Assembly (NCBI GenBank): GCA_012959845.1
Contig: DUCL01000067.1
Span: forward strand, 1 to 5,411
Direction: 5' to 3'
DNA length: 5,411 bases
Source of the DNA: Candidatus Poseidoniales archaeon
GTDB lineage: Archaea > Thermoplasmatota > Poseidoniia > Poseidoniales > Poseidoniaceae
Shown here: positions 1 to 5,286 of the stretch, piece after piece
How positions within the stretch are numbered: position 1 is the first letter of the stretch
Layout: every line of letters begins with the position of its first letter
Translations under genes and position numbers: made by a program
The notes under the pieces: model-generated
Database searches by the model: none
What the model was told of the DNA's origin: nothing
Seen by the model: the letters and a program-made list of their open reading frames with translations, nothing else

Positions 1-765
1 GACATGACCTGGGTGAATACCAGCACCATGACTAGCATTTCCTCTCGATGTTACCGAGGAGGTTACGTATGGGAATGTTCCTTGGTCTATATCCAATAAG
101 CACCCTTGGGCACCTTCAAGAATGATATTCTCGCCCAATTTTAGAGCGTTATCTAGCATTAAGCCCGTATTGCGGATTGAAGAGTTAAAATTATTCCAAA
201 TCCAATTAACATCAGAATTCAAAGACTCAGCAGTTACTTTATCCTCAGAGCCTGCTGCTTGAAGTGAAGCATTCATTCTCGCTACTGTAGCAGCAGTCCA
301 TTCAGCATCATCTATGATTTCACTGAGATCTCCGAAACGAAGACCAATTCTGTTAATCTTATCGGCATAGGTTGGTCCAATTCCTCTCCCAGTAGTTCCA
401 ATTTTACTGTCTAGGCTGTCCATATATCGATGATATGGAAGAATAATGTGTGCCCTTTCACTGACAAATAATCTGTCTCCTCTTGGGTCTTCACCTGTTG
501 ATTGCTTCCAACCTTCCAATTCATTGTTGAGAACCCAAGGGTCAACAACCATACCATCGCCTAGAACAAGATTGCACTCTTTCCTTGTAATACCACTCGG
601 CAATAAATGGAACTTTAGTACATTATCACCGATAACTACGGTATGGCCTGCATTGTTTCCACCTTGAAATCGCGCTACCCATGATGCTTGTTCTGCAAGT
701 CGGTCAACGAGCTTTCCTTTTCCTTCATCGCCCCATTGGGCACCTAAAATGACTGTTGCTGGCAT
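1..765 (-). CDS. purA: Adenylosuccinate synthetase, N-terminal 255 residues (runs off left edge)
   Basis: Joins IMP and aspartate, using GTP, to give adenylosuccinate, the first committed step from IMP to AMP; a cytosolic enzyme. My reading of the minus strand gives an uninterrupted 255-codon frame from ATG at 765 to the window edge. Visible family motifs are the phosphate-binding loop QWGDEGKGK (residues 10-18) with the catalytic Asp13, NNAGHT (37-42) with His41, TTGRGIGP (124-131), and EGAQGCLLDID followed by PYVTSS (218-237). The ~90-residue spacing between the GRGIGP and EGAQG motifs resembles the longer bacterial-type enzyme (about 430 residues) rather than the shortest archaeal forms. 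The C-terminal part, including the base- and aspartate-binding loops, lies outside the window. The start is supported by a GAGGAG site just upstream and by the family N-terminus beginning within a few residues of the Met. The gene is divergent from tfb. Identification is firm; only the missing end is unknown. Confidence 0.97.
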   Translation of the reverse strand, partial: MPATVILGAQWGDEGKGKLVDRLAEQASWVARFQGGNNAGHTVVIGDNVLKFHLLPSGITRKECNLVLGDGMVVDPWVLNNELEGWKQSTGEDPRGDRLFVSERAHIILPYHRYMDSLDSKIGTTGRGIGPTYADKINRIGLRFGDLSEIIDDAEWTAATVARMNASLQAAGSEDKVTAESLNSDVNWIWNNFNSSIRNTGLMLDNALKLGENIILEGAQGCLLDIDQGTFPYVTSSVTSRGNASHGAGIHPGHV

Positions 766-769
766 GAGT

Positions 770-775
770 CTCCTC
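770..775 (-). promoter_or_regulatory. Shine-Dalgarno site of purA
   Basis: On the minus strand GAGGAG lies 4 nt upstream of the purA ATG. The spacing is short but the match to the anti-SD sequence is good. It supports the start at 765 and suggests this gene has a leader rather than a leaderless mRNA. Confidence 0.55.
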
Positions 776-805
776 AACCAATGGGGAATGATGGCCGTCT
801 TTGAA

Positions 806-811
806 CTATAT
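806..811 (-). promoter_or_regulatory. Candidate TATA box of purA
   Basis: The minus strand reads GGGATATAG here, with ATATAG as the core. Its centre is about 43 nt upstream of the purA ATG. With the usual archaeal TATA-to-start distance of 25-27 nt, transcription would begin near 782, leaving a ~17-nt leader that contains the GAGGAG site. A GACGGC hexamer lies 7 nt downstream of the core. Assigned by pattern only. Confidence 0.45.
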
Positions 812-1021
812 CCCTGTGAACTTAGGAATTTTGTGTAGTAATTATCCCTAATATACTTGAATATCAGATATCACTTTTGCTAAATAGAGAATGTAAATCG
901 GTCAATAACCCCTTACTTTATTAACGGTAGAACAAAGAAACTATTGTATTCGCTGAAATAGCACTTTTTTGTCAAAAGAAGTGATAGCACCCTCATAATG
1001 ATTGGATTACCCAACGGGGAG

Positions 1022-1030
1022 TTTATATAG
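1022..1030 (+). promoter_or_regulatory. TATA box of tfb
   Basis: TTTATATAG is a strong match to the archaeal TATA element, preceded by purine-rich GGGGAG that could serve as the BRE. The expected transcription start is near 1051-1053, which would leave only about 14 nt of leader before the ATG at 1067. GACGGCGTC follows directly at 1031-1039, between TATA and the predicted start site. Confidence 0.75.
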
Positions 1031-1066
1031 GACGGCGTCTACTACTTAACTAAGAGTTGAGAAGTG

Positions 1067-2077
1067 ATGAGTGAAGAGCAAGTAAATTCAAATCCGGCCA
1101 AATCAAAGAAAAACCAAGCCCGAAAGGGCATTGACTTTGAAAGACCAACGCGAAGAACTGTAGACGGCTATACTAGGCCTTGTGAAGAGTGTTTTGCCGT
1201 CGATTGGAACATGGATGAGAAGAGAGGTGAAATCGTCTGCAATTCTTGTGGTCTTGTAGTAGAAGAGAATGTCATTGACCCTGGTGCTGAATGGACAAAT
1301 GGTGATAGTGGCCAAGATAAATCAAGAGTTGGTGCACCGTTGACCTATACATTAGCCGACAGAGGATTAAACACGTCCATTGATATCAGGGATTTGAATT
1401 CCGGTTCAGCAGGAAGGCTTGGCATGTCCAGCCAAGCAAGAAGGGATTGGAGAAGAAGAAGAGTCGTTGATGAGAGAAGCAAAACAAGAAAGAGTCGTGA
1501 GAGAAATTTGGTTAGAGCCAATCAAATCATTCGAGATAAATCGGGATTGCCAAGACCATTGCAAGAAGAAACTGCAAGAATCTACAGAAAATTGTCATCT
1601 GAAGGATTCGTCACAGGGAGATCTATTTCTGGTGTTACAGCAGCATGCACTTACCTAGTAGCGAGACAAGAAAATCTTCCAAGACAGATTAAACATATCG
1701 CTGAAACCTTTGATGTAACCGAAAAGGAACTATCTAGATTGATTAGACAGGTGTCGAGAAAATTGAATATGCACAAAATTACATCTCCTGACCAATTCTT
1801 TGACAAGTTCATCTCCGATTTGCAATTGCCTGCCAATATTCATATTCAAGTCAATGCTCTTTGGGACATTATCAAACCACATGATGACATTTGGCAAGGA
1901 AAGAAACCAATGGGTGTTGCAGCTGCATTGATTTACAAGGCATCCAATGAATCTAACAGCCCAAGAACTCAAGCAGATGTATGCGCTGTTGCAAATATTT
2001 CAGAAGTCACATTACGTGGCTTATTACGATTATTTAACGGGTTGCTACAACAACTTGGCCATCAATCATTACAATGA
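1067..2077 (+). CDS. tfb: Transcription initiation factor B (TFB)
   Basis: Archaeal counterpart of TFIIB: binds the TBP-TATA complex and the BRE, recruits RNA polymerase and helps open the promoter. Numbered from ATG 1067 (336 residues). The N-terminal zinc ribbon has C39xxC42 and C58xxC61. It is followed by the B-reader/linker region with the conserved SRVGAPLTYTLADRGL (87-102). Next is a very basic linker near 125-147 with runs such as WRRRRV. Then come two cyclin-like repeats: the first about 148-235, with GLPRPLQEE and TGRSISGV; the second about 243-334, with an LWDII segment, PMGVAAALIY and a C-terminal ISEVTLRGL helix. Length fits the family, which is slightly over 300 residues. A GTG at 1064 sits in frame directly before the ATG, so the start could be 3 nt earlier. 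An acidic/basic N-terminal tail of ~30 residues precedes the ribbon. Archaea often carry several TFBs; whether this is the only one cannot be seen here. Confidence 0.97.
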   Translation: MSEEQVNSNPAKSKKNQARKGIDFERPTRRTVDGYTRPCEECFAVDWNMDEKRGEIVCNSCGLVVEENVIDPGAEWTNGDSGQDKSRVGAPLTYTLADRGLNTSIDIRDLNSGSAGRLGMSSQARRDWRRRRVVDERSKTRKSRERNLVRANQIIRDKSGLPRPLQEETARIYRKLSSEGFVTGRSISGVTAACTYLVARQENLPRQIKHIAETFDVTEKELSRLIRQVSRKLNMHKITSPDQFFDKFISDLQLPANIHIQVNALWDIIKPHDDIWQGKKPMGVAAALIYKASNESNSPRTQADVCAVANISEVTLRGLLRLFNGLLQQLGHQSLQ

Positions 2078-2080
2078 TTG
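2063..2080. repeat. Perfect 8+8 inverted repeat across the tfb stop codon
   Basis: CAATCATT (2063-2070) and AATGATTG (2073-2080) are exact reverse complements separated by AC. The tfb stop TGA is 2075-2077 and the candidate TATA of the next gene starts 4 nt further on. As RNA it could fold into a 6-bp stem with a 6-nt loop. As DNA it has the form of a dimer-binding operator. Its role is not known. Confidence 0.6.
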
Positions 2081-2083
2081 GTC

Positions 2084-2091
2084 AATTATAG
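2084..2091 (+). promoter_or_regulatory. Candidate TATA box of the four-cysteine protein gene
   Basis: AATTATAG, just after the tfb stop. It predicts a start site near 2113, giving an ~18-nt leader that would include the AGGAG ribosome-binding site at 2117-2121. This suggests the downstream gene can be transcribed independently of tfb, although read-through from tfb is also possible. Confidence 0.45.
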
Positions 2092-2116
2092 CAACAACCT
2101 TGATGAATCTTAGACT

Positions 2117-2121
2117 AGGAG
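2117..2121 (+). promoter_or_regulatory. Shine-Dalgarno site of the four-cysteine protein gene
   Basis: AGGAG lies 9 nt before the ATG at 2131. It selects this Met as the start over any internal one and supports this small frame as a real gene. Confidence 0.6.
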
Positions 2122-2130
2122 CCATAGAAC

Positions 2131-2409
2131 ATGGGATTCAAAGCCAATGCACGAAAGCATCAGAAAAAAACTGATGAGAAGTCAAAGAAATCGTCTTCAT
2201 CGGCAAAGGAAGGAGTCATCTCATGTGGAATAAAATCCTGTGATGGATTTGCTGACAAGAACATGGGTGGTCGTTCCCTTTCAATTGACAATGCGGTAGA
2301 GACATGGGGCGATAGCGGTTATACAGAAAGAAAAGGACGCGTTAGAGTCTGCAAGTCATGCTACAAAGTGTGGAAGAAAGATAGCAAGTCAGATGTTGAC
2401 ACTTATTGA
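2131..2409 (+). CDS. Small basic four-cysteine (zinc-ribbon-like) protein, uncharacterised
   Basis: I do not recognise a named family. The 92-residue product has a Lys/Ser-rich, surely disordered N-terminus (about 1-27, with KKSSSSAK). A compact region follows with C32xxxxC37 and C74xxC77, the latter in VRVCKSCYKVWKK. Four cysteines in two pairs about 37 residues apart suggest one structural zinc site, like a zinc ribbon or treble clef, but the CX4C first pair is not the commonest form. The intervening segment (GGRSLSIDNAVETWGDSGYTERKG) has no motif I know. The basic tails would suit nucleic-acid or ribosome binding; that is inference. The gene starts 53 bp after tfb on the same strand, with its own SD site and candidate TATA. 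The clean SD and the paired cysteines make it a real gene. Confidence 0.8.
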   Translation: MGFKANARKHQKKTDEKSKKSSSSAKEGVISCGIKSCDGFADKNMGGRSLSIDNAVETWGDSGYTERKGRVRVCKSCYKVWKKDSKSDVDTY

Positions 2410-2415
2410 TCATAA

Positions 2416-2434
2416 TTTCACTTTTACTTTCACC
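2416..2434 (+). terminator. Candidate T-rich transcription terminator
   Basis: TTTCACTTTTACTTTCACC begins 7 nt after the stop of the four-cysteine protein gene. Archaeal RNA polymerase can terminate at short runs of T without a strong hairpin, and this is the most pyrimidine-rich stretch of the gap. The runs are only 3-4 T long, so the call is weak. Confidence 0.3.
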
Positions 2435-2483
2435 GTAAGGGTGTGGGAAACGAAGTAGTACCTACGGCTTTCATTTCTGTTGT

Positions 2484-3098
2484 ATGAACAATAGGATTGT
2501 ACTTAGAAGCCTCGTCACATCCGATGGATGTTTGACTGCAATGGATGATGGAAACATCATCTGGAGACCAACACATGGCAGCCGCCAGCAGACAAAACTA
2601 GAGTCCTTGGCAACTGTATTATTGGCATTTAAAAGTAGTAACAATCGCATTAATAGTATTGTGATGGGTGATAATCGCGGTGGAATAATTCATTTGTCAA
2701 TACCTAGTCTAGAAGTGATAAATAGATTCTCTCTAGAAGGTGAATCAATTCGTTCTATCTGTTCGGCAAGTGAAAGCACACACCGTCTACTGGTCGCATG
2801 TCAGAGTGGTTCAATATGGATGGTCGGTGATCAAGTTCCTAGCAGAAAAGTACACCTTTTCCACAATGATGGACCTGTTACAAGTATTAGAGTTAGCAGC
2901 AATAAAGAAATTCATTTGCAAAGTGGATGGCAACGCCGTGTTATCGATTTTACTGGATGTGAACTATCCTACCATGATACATCTGACAAGTTCAAGAAAA
3001 AGGACGAAATCAGAGCGATTAGAAGAGCTCGTCTAGAAACACAGCAATATAACTCAAATTATCCCACCACTATTGCTCTTGATTCAGTTACTGCCTAA
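2484..3098 (+). CDS. Uncharacterised 204-residue protein, likely partial beta-propeller (WD40/PQQ-like repeats)
   Basis: No family is recognised with certainty. The sequence shows repeated strand-turn-strand units with Asp/Gly turns followed by a hydrophobic strand: DDGNIIWRP (21-29), GDNRGGIIHLSIPSLEVINRF in two pieces (62-71, 72-82), and LLVACQSGSIWMVG (102-115), then GPVTSIRVSS (130-139). This spacing is typical of propeller blades such as WD40 or PQQ-like repeats. Only about three to four blades are visible, fewer than the six to eight needed for a closed ring, so it may dimerise, form an open fold or be a shortened relative. A charged helical tail follows (about 168-188, FKKKDEIRAIRRARLE). 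No signal peptide or membrane segment, so it is probably cytosolic. The start ATG has no clear SD or TATA at the expected distance; co-transcription with the gene 74 bp upstream is possible. Its stop overlaps the stop of the opposing gene. Confidence 0.75.
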   Translation: MNNRIVLRSLVTSDGCLTAMDDGNIIWRPTHGSRQQTKLESLATVLLAFKSSNNRINSIVMGDNRGGIIHLSIPSLEVINRFSLEGESIRSICSASESTHRLLVACQSGSIWMVGDQVPSRKVHLFHNDGPVTSIRVSSNKEIHLQSGWQRRVIDFTGCELSYHDTSDKFKKKDEIRAIRRARLETQQYNSNYPTTIALDSVTA

Positions 3099-3856
3099 GC
3101 CGATTCCTTTTCTTCTAATGGCCAAGGTGTTCTTGGAGATAGCCAAAGAGTAGAACGGGCGGGTCTTGCCCATGCTACGGGCGGGCTTCCACCGTCATCA
3201 ATACAACTTTGATAGAATTCGAGATGACGCTTTAATACTTCAGCAATATGTTGTTTGCCTTTTATCGCTGGTCCTTGCATTGGTACTATTGCTGAAAGTT
3301 TCATAGCGATTATTTTCTTAATATTATCTCTTATCACTACTAGGTTCGCGCCAGGTAAATCCCATCTACAAGGTCTGTCAGCCCTGATTATTATTCCACC
3401 TGCGACCAGTAGATTCTCCTTGGAAATATAATAGGACATTCCATCAGTGCTAATTCCGTTCATTGATATCGCTTCAACTTCACAATCGCCTAAAGCAAAT
3501 ATTTCACCATCCTCAATCGAAGAGGTTTCAATTGAAGGCATATCGGATTCATACCTATTGGCCCAAGTTGTAAAAAAGTCTCCTGTTTGCAATGCTGCTT
3601 GGCCTTCCTCGTGAATATGAACAGGCGCATTAGCAAAAGATTCTGAGACATATTTGGAACCTCCTGCGAATGGATAAAGGCGTGATGTGAGTAATATTCG
3701 GTCTAACTTTTCATCTCCTAATACACCAATTATTCTTTCAACTTGCAACATTTGATACCATGAAGTTCCAGCATCAATTAGGATGTTACCGGTACTTCCT
3801 TTGACCACTACAATATTGGAATCGTGGTGGATGGCTGGCAAGCGGGTGATTCGCAT
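3095..3856 (-). CDS. Metallo-beta-lactamase-fold protein lacking the metal-binding residues
   Basis: A 253-residue protein with the outline of the MBL hydrolase fold but no recognisable active site. Numbered from ATG 3856: NILIDAGTS (24-32) is the strand that precedes the active site in this family. LLTSRLYPFAGGSKYV (55-70) aligns with the usual T-H-x-H-x-D-H-x-G-G signature, and all four ligands are replaced (Ser, Leu, Pro, Phe). The later ligand positions also look lost: MNG (132-134) where PGHT is expected, AGG (152-154) where GD is expected, and PMQGPA (192-197) where PGHGP is expected. The RWDLPGAN segment (164-171), which I recall from archaeal MBL proteins, is kept. The frame is open throughout, so this is not an obvious pseudogene; a structural or binding role is more likely than hydrolysis. 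A TTG at 3886 would add 10 residues, but it falls inside the candidate TATA, so I prefer the ATG. Confidence 0.82.
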   Translation of the reverse strand: MRITRLPAIHHDSNIVVVKGSTGNILIDAGTSWYQMLQVERIIGVLGDEKLDRILLTSRLYPFAGGSKYVSESFANAPVHIHEEGQAALQTGDFFTTWANRYESDMPSIETSSIEDGEIFALGDCEVEAISMNGISTDGMSYYISKENLLVAGGIIIRADRPCRWDLPGANLVVIRDNIKKIIAMKLSAIVPMQGPAIKGKQHIAEVLKRHLEFYQSCIDDGGSPPVAWARPARSTLWLSPRTPWPLEEKESA

Positions 3857-3884
3857 CGCACAATGCTTGAGCCTCAAGTGCTTC

Positions 3885-3890
3885 AATTAT
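3885..3890 (-). promoter_or_regulatory. Weak candidate TATA element of the MBL-fold gene
   Basis: The minus strand reads CATAATTG here, about 31 nt before the ATG at 3856. That predicts a leader of only about 5 nt. The match is poor, but it is the best-placed AT-rich element, and it argues against the TTG start at 3886. Confidence 0.3.
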
Positions 3891-3967
3891 GCGTAGTGAA
3901 ATTTTGGTTTCATTTGATGAAAACGAGCAACTCCGTGTTGTTTCATAGTCGTTAGTGCGGGTTTTGA

Positions 3968-3975
3968 TTAAATAG
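3968..3975 (+). promoter_or_regulatory. TATA box of the L40e gene
   Basis: TTAAATAG is centred about 25-26 nt upstream of the first base of the L40e ATG at 3997. That is the normal distance from an archaeal TATA centre to the transcription start, so the mRNA probably begins at or next to the start codon and is leaderless. Consistent with this, no good SD sits in front of the ATG. Confidence 0.6.
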
Positions 3976-3996
3976 AGGAAGTTGGTCGCCGACAAC

Positions 3997-4146
3997 ATGG
4001 CACGATTCCCTGAGGCTGAAGCCCGCTTACTTCATCGTAGGATTTGCATGAAGTGCAATGCACGTAATGCAATGCGCGCAGTTCGCTGCAGAAAGTGCAG
4101 TTACAAGGGTCTTCGATTGAAGAACGTTGAGCGCAAGGGTATCTGA
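3997..4146 (+). CDS. rpl40e: Large-subunit ribosomal protein L40e (eL40)
   Basis: A 49-residue, strongly basic zinc protein of the 50S subunit. The start MARFPEAEARLLHRRICMKC is typical for archaeal L40e. The zinc ligands are C17xxC20 and C31xxC34 (CMKC and CRKC), followed by a short basic tail ending in ERKGI. In eukaryotes the same protein is made as a ubiquitin fusion; here it is a free protein, as usual in archaea. It stands alone between a divergent MBL-fold gene and a convergent peptidase gene, so it has its own promoter (TATA at 3968-3975) and probably a leaderless mRNA. The frame is short but the four cysteines and full family length make the call secure. Confidence 0.96.
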   Translation: MARFPEAEARLLHRRICMKCNARNAMRAVRCRKCSYKGLRLKNVERKGI

Positions 4147-4212
4147 TTACCTTTTAGCACCTATTATTTCAAGTGGCGAATAGCGCTAGCCTTGTGAATA
4201 TTATTTCGGCTA
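4147..4212. other. Short gap between convergent L40e and peptidase genes
   Basis: 66 bp holding the 3' ends of both transcripts. CCTTTTAGC on the plus strand, just after the L40e stop, is a weak T-run terminator candidate. The palindrome TAGCGCTA lies in the middle (about 4183-4190). No gene seen. Confidence 0.4.
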
Positions 4213-5211
4213 TCAAAGTCCAAGCATCGGCAATAATGATGACATTGGGTCACCAATTAAGACAAGTGGTATTATCGCTGGGAACAAAAATACCAATAGT
4301 GGCAATTTGTAGCTGACCCATACCGATTCAATTCCAATTTCTTGTAATGCTGAAACATTGGCGAGCAGTTGTTCATCGGTTGGAGTTTTTGAAGGCGCCC
4401 TAGTTCTGTGGTGTACTGAAGTAGTCCCATCTGGCATCTCAATAACAGAGGATAGTAACCAAACATGGGATTCAACTACTTCCTTTAGAGGCATCATTGA
4501 TGCATGCCATGCTAATCTCAAATCGGATAATTTCTTGATATTGCCGTCGGATAGATTCTTACCCAGCATTATGAATGGAATTAGTAGGAAAATGAAGCCG
4601 CCCCACATCAATAATGAAATTGCAGGTGGTAATGAAACGACAGAATCGATTGTTGCTGATGAGTATGTGAGTGGTACCGCAGACCAACTCGGCACCAATA
4701 TTGCAACCCACATTAGGCATTTGGCATCTGCTCCACCGTGAATCATACGAACTCTCCAGGCTAAATCAATAATCAATATTGATGCCCCCACTGCCAATGT
4801 TTTCCACCATAAGGCACCTAGCGAAGTATCATTTCCAACAAGAACTTCTAATGGCATGGATTCTTGATACTTGATAGCACCACAAATAACACCCATTAGA
4901 CTGATTATATACCATAATGTGACTGTGACATCGAGTTTTGAACCCTTTAGAATATCCTTCAGACTCGGCCTGCCTATTACCGACATACTCGCATAAGCAA
5001 TTACTGCGGAAGCTGTTAGCATTATGGTCCAATCTGCACCTTGTAACATTAGATCTAATGTCCAAATGAAAATTGCTGGCTTTATCCAAACAAGCCAGTG
5101 CTCATTTTTTACTCTTCTTTCTTTGTGGTCCATCCACGCTGCCCACCCCATACCAAGTAGCAAAACAAGTACTCTTGTCCAGCCGAGCACCGCATCATTG
5201 TCAATGGACAT
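4213..5211 (-). CDS. Prepilin/preflagellin peptidase, A24 family (FlaK/PibD type)
   Basis: Membrane aspartic protease that cuts the signal peptide of type IV pilins and archaellins before assembly. 332 residues. The first catalytic Asp is in WMDHKERRVKN (residues 26-36, Asp28), matching the family D-x-(K/R)-E-R-R-(I/V)-x-N. The second is in GGADAKCL (159-166, Asp162), the archaeal form of GxGD. Hydrophobic, probable membrane segments lie near 11-26, 42-56, 62-78, 96-112, 136-152, 165-182, 196-216 and 303-321. After about residue 217 comes a soluble stretch of ~80 residues, then ESVWVSYKLPLLVF (295-308) and a last membrane segment. This matches the archaeal A24 C-terminal extension (Arc_PepC_II type). 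The C-terminal tail probably sits at the membrane. No pilin or archaellum genes are next to it, so its substrate cannot be told from context. Convergent with L40e, divergent from UPF0147. Confidence 0.93.
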   Translation of the reverse strand: MSIDNDAVLGWTRVLVLLLGMGWAAWMDHKERRVKNEHWLVWIKPAIFIWTLDLMLQGADWTIMLTASAVIAYASMSVIGRPSLKDILKGSKLDVTVTLWYIISLMGVICGAIKYQESMPLEVLVGNDTSLGALWWKTLAVGASILIIDLAWRVRMIHGGADAKCLMWVAILVPSWSAVPLTYSSATIDSVVSLPPAISLLMWGGFIFLLIPFIMLGKNLSDGNIKKLSDLRLAWHASMMPLKEVVESHVWLLSSVIEMPDGTTSVHHRTRAPSKTPTDEQLLANVSALQEIGIESVWVSYKLPLLVFLFPAIIPLVLIGDPMSSLLPMLGL

Positions 5212-5233
5212 AATGTGCGGGTGGTGGCAATCA

Positions 5234-5240
5234 ACTTAAA
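5234..5240. promoter_or_regulatory. TATA-like element shared by the divergent peptidase and UPF0147 genes
   Basis: The sequence reads ACTTAAAG on the plus strand and CTTTAAGT on the minus strand, so it is almost symmetric. Its centre is about 26 nt from the first base of the peptidase ATG (5211), predicting a leaderless mRNA. To the right it predicts a start near 5263, leaving a ~24-nt leader containing the GGAGG site of UPF0147. It is the only well-placed AT-rich box for either gene in a 75-bp gap. Confidence 0.5.
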
Positions 5241-5274
5241 GACGGCCTTCATGGAGCAACCAATACCCCCCAAT

Positions 5275-5279
5275 GGAGG
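5275..5279 (+). promoter_or_regulatory. Shine-Dalgarno site of the UPF0147 gene
   Basis: GGAGG lies 7 nt before ATG 5287, near-ideal spacing. It decides the start in favour of 5287 over the in-frame ATG at 5251, which would add 12 residues rich in Pro and Gly and would lie upstream of the predicted transcription start. Confidence 0.7.
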
Positions 5280-5286
5280 ACCTCTC

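Larger units (their letters stand above)
766..1066. other. Divergent intergenic region between purA and tfb
   Basis: AT-rich region of about 300 bp with no credible coding frame and no tRNA or other recognisable RNA. It holds the candidate promoters of purA (near 808, minus) and tfb (near 1026, plus). The ~190 bp between them is long for two archaeal core promoters. It contains an imperfect inverted repeat at 962-983 (CACTTTTTTG against CAAAAGAAGTG, one bulged base), a direct repeat ATAGCAC at 958-964 and 984-990, and an inverted pair TATCACTT (869-876) and AAGTGATA (979-986). These could be regulator-binding sites, but nothing here proves it. Confidence 0.6.

Noticed and set aside
1419..1658. 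Second open frame inside tfb
   Set aside because: It is a shifted reading of the tfb linker and first cyclin repeat, with no motif and no start signal.
2431..2443. CACC-GTAAG-GGTG hairpin after the four-cysteine gene as an intrinsic terminator
   Set aside because: The stem is only 4 bp and no T-run follows; the T-rich stretch before it is the better candidate.
3857..3886. TTG start at 3886 for the MBL-fold gene
   Set aside because: TTG is a weaker start, it overlaps the candidate TATA, and the added 10 residues do not look like part of the fold. Not fully excluded.
3786..3998. Minus-strand frame starting opposite the L40e ATG
   Set aside because: It overlaps the N-terminus of the MBL-fold gene in another frame and covers the L40e promoter; no family features or SD.
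4358..4741. 127-codon open frame on the plus strand
   Set aside because: It lies wholly opposite the A24 peptidase gene, whose catalytic motifs and membrane segments are clear; the antisense frame has no recognisable features.
5251..5286. Upstream in-frame ATG at 5251 as start of the UPF0147 protein
   Set aside because: It would add a Pro/Gly-rich 12-residue tail, lies before the predicted transcription start, and the GGAGG site is placed for ATG 5287.
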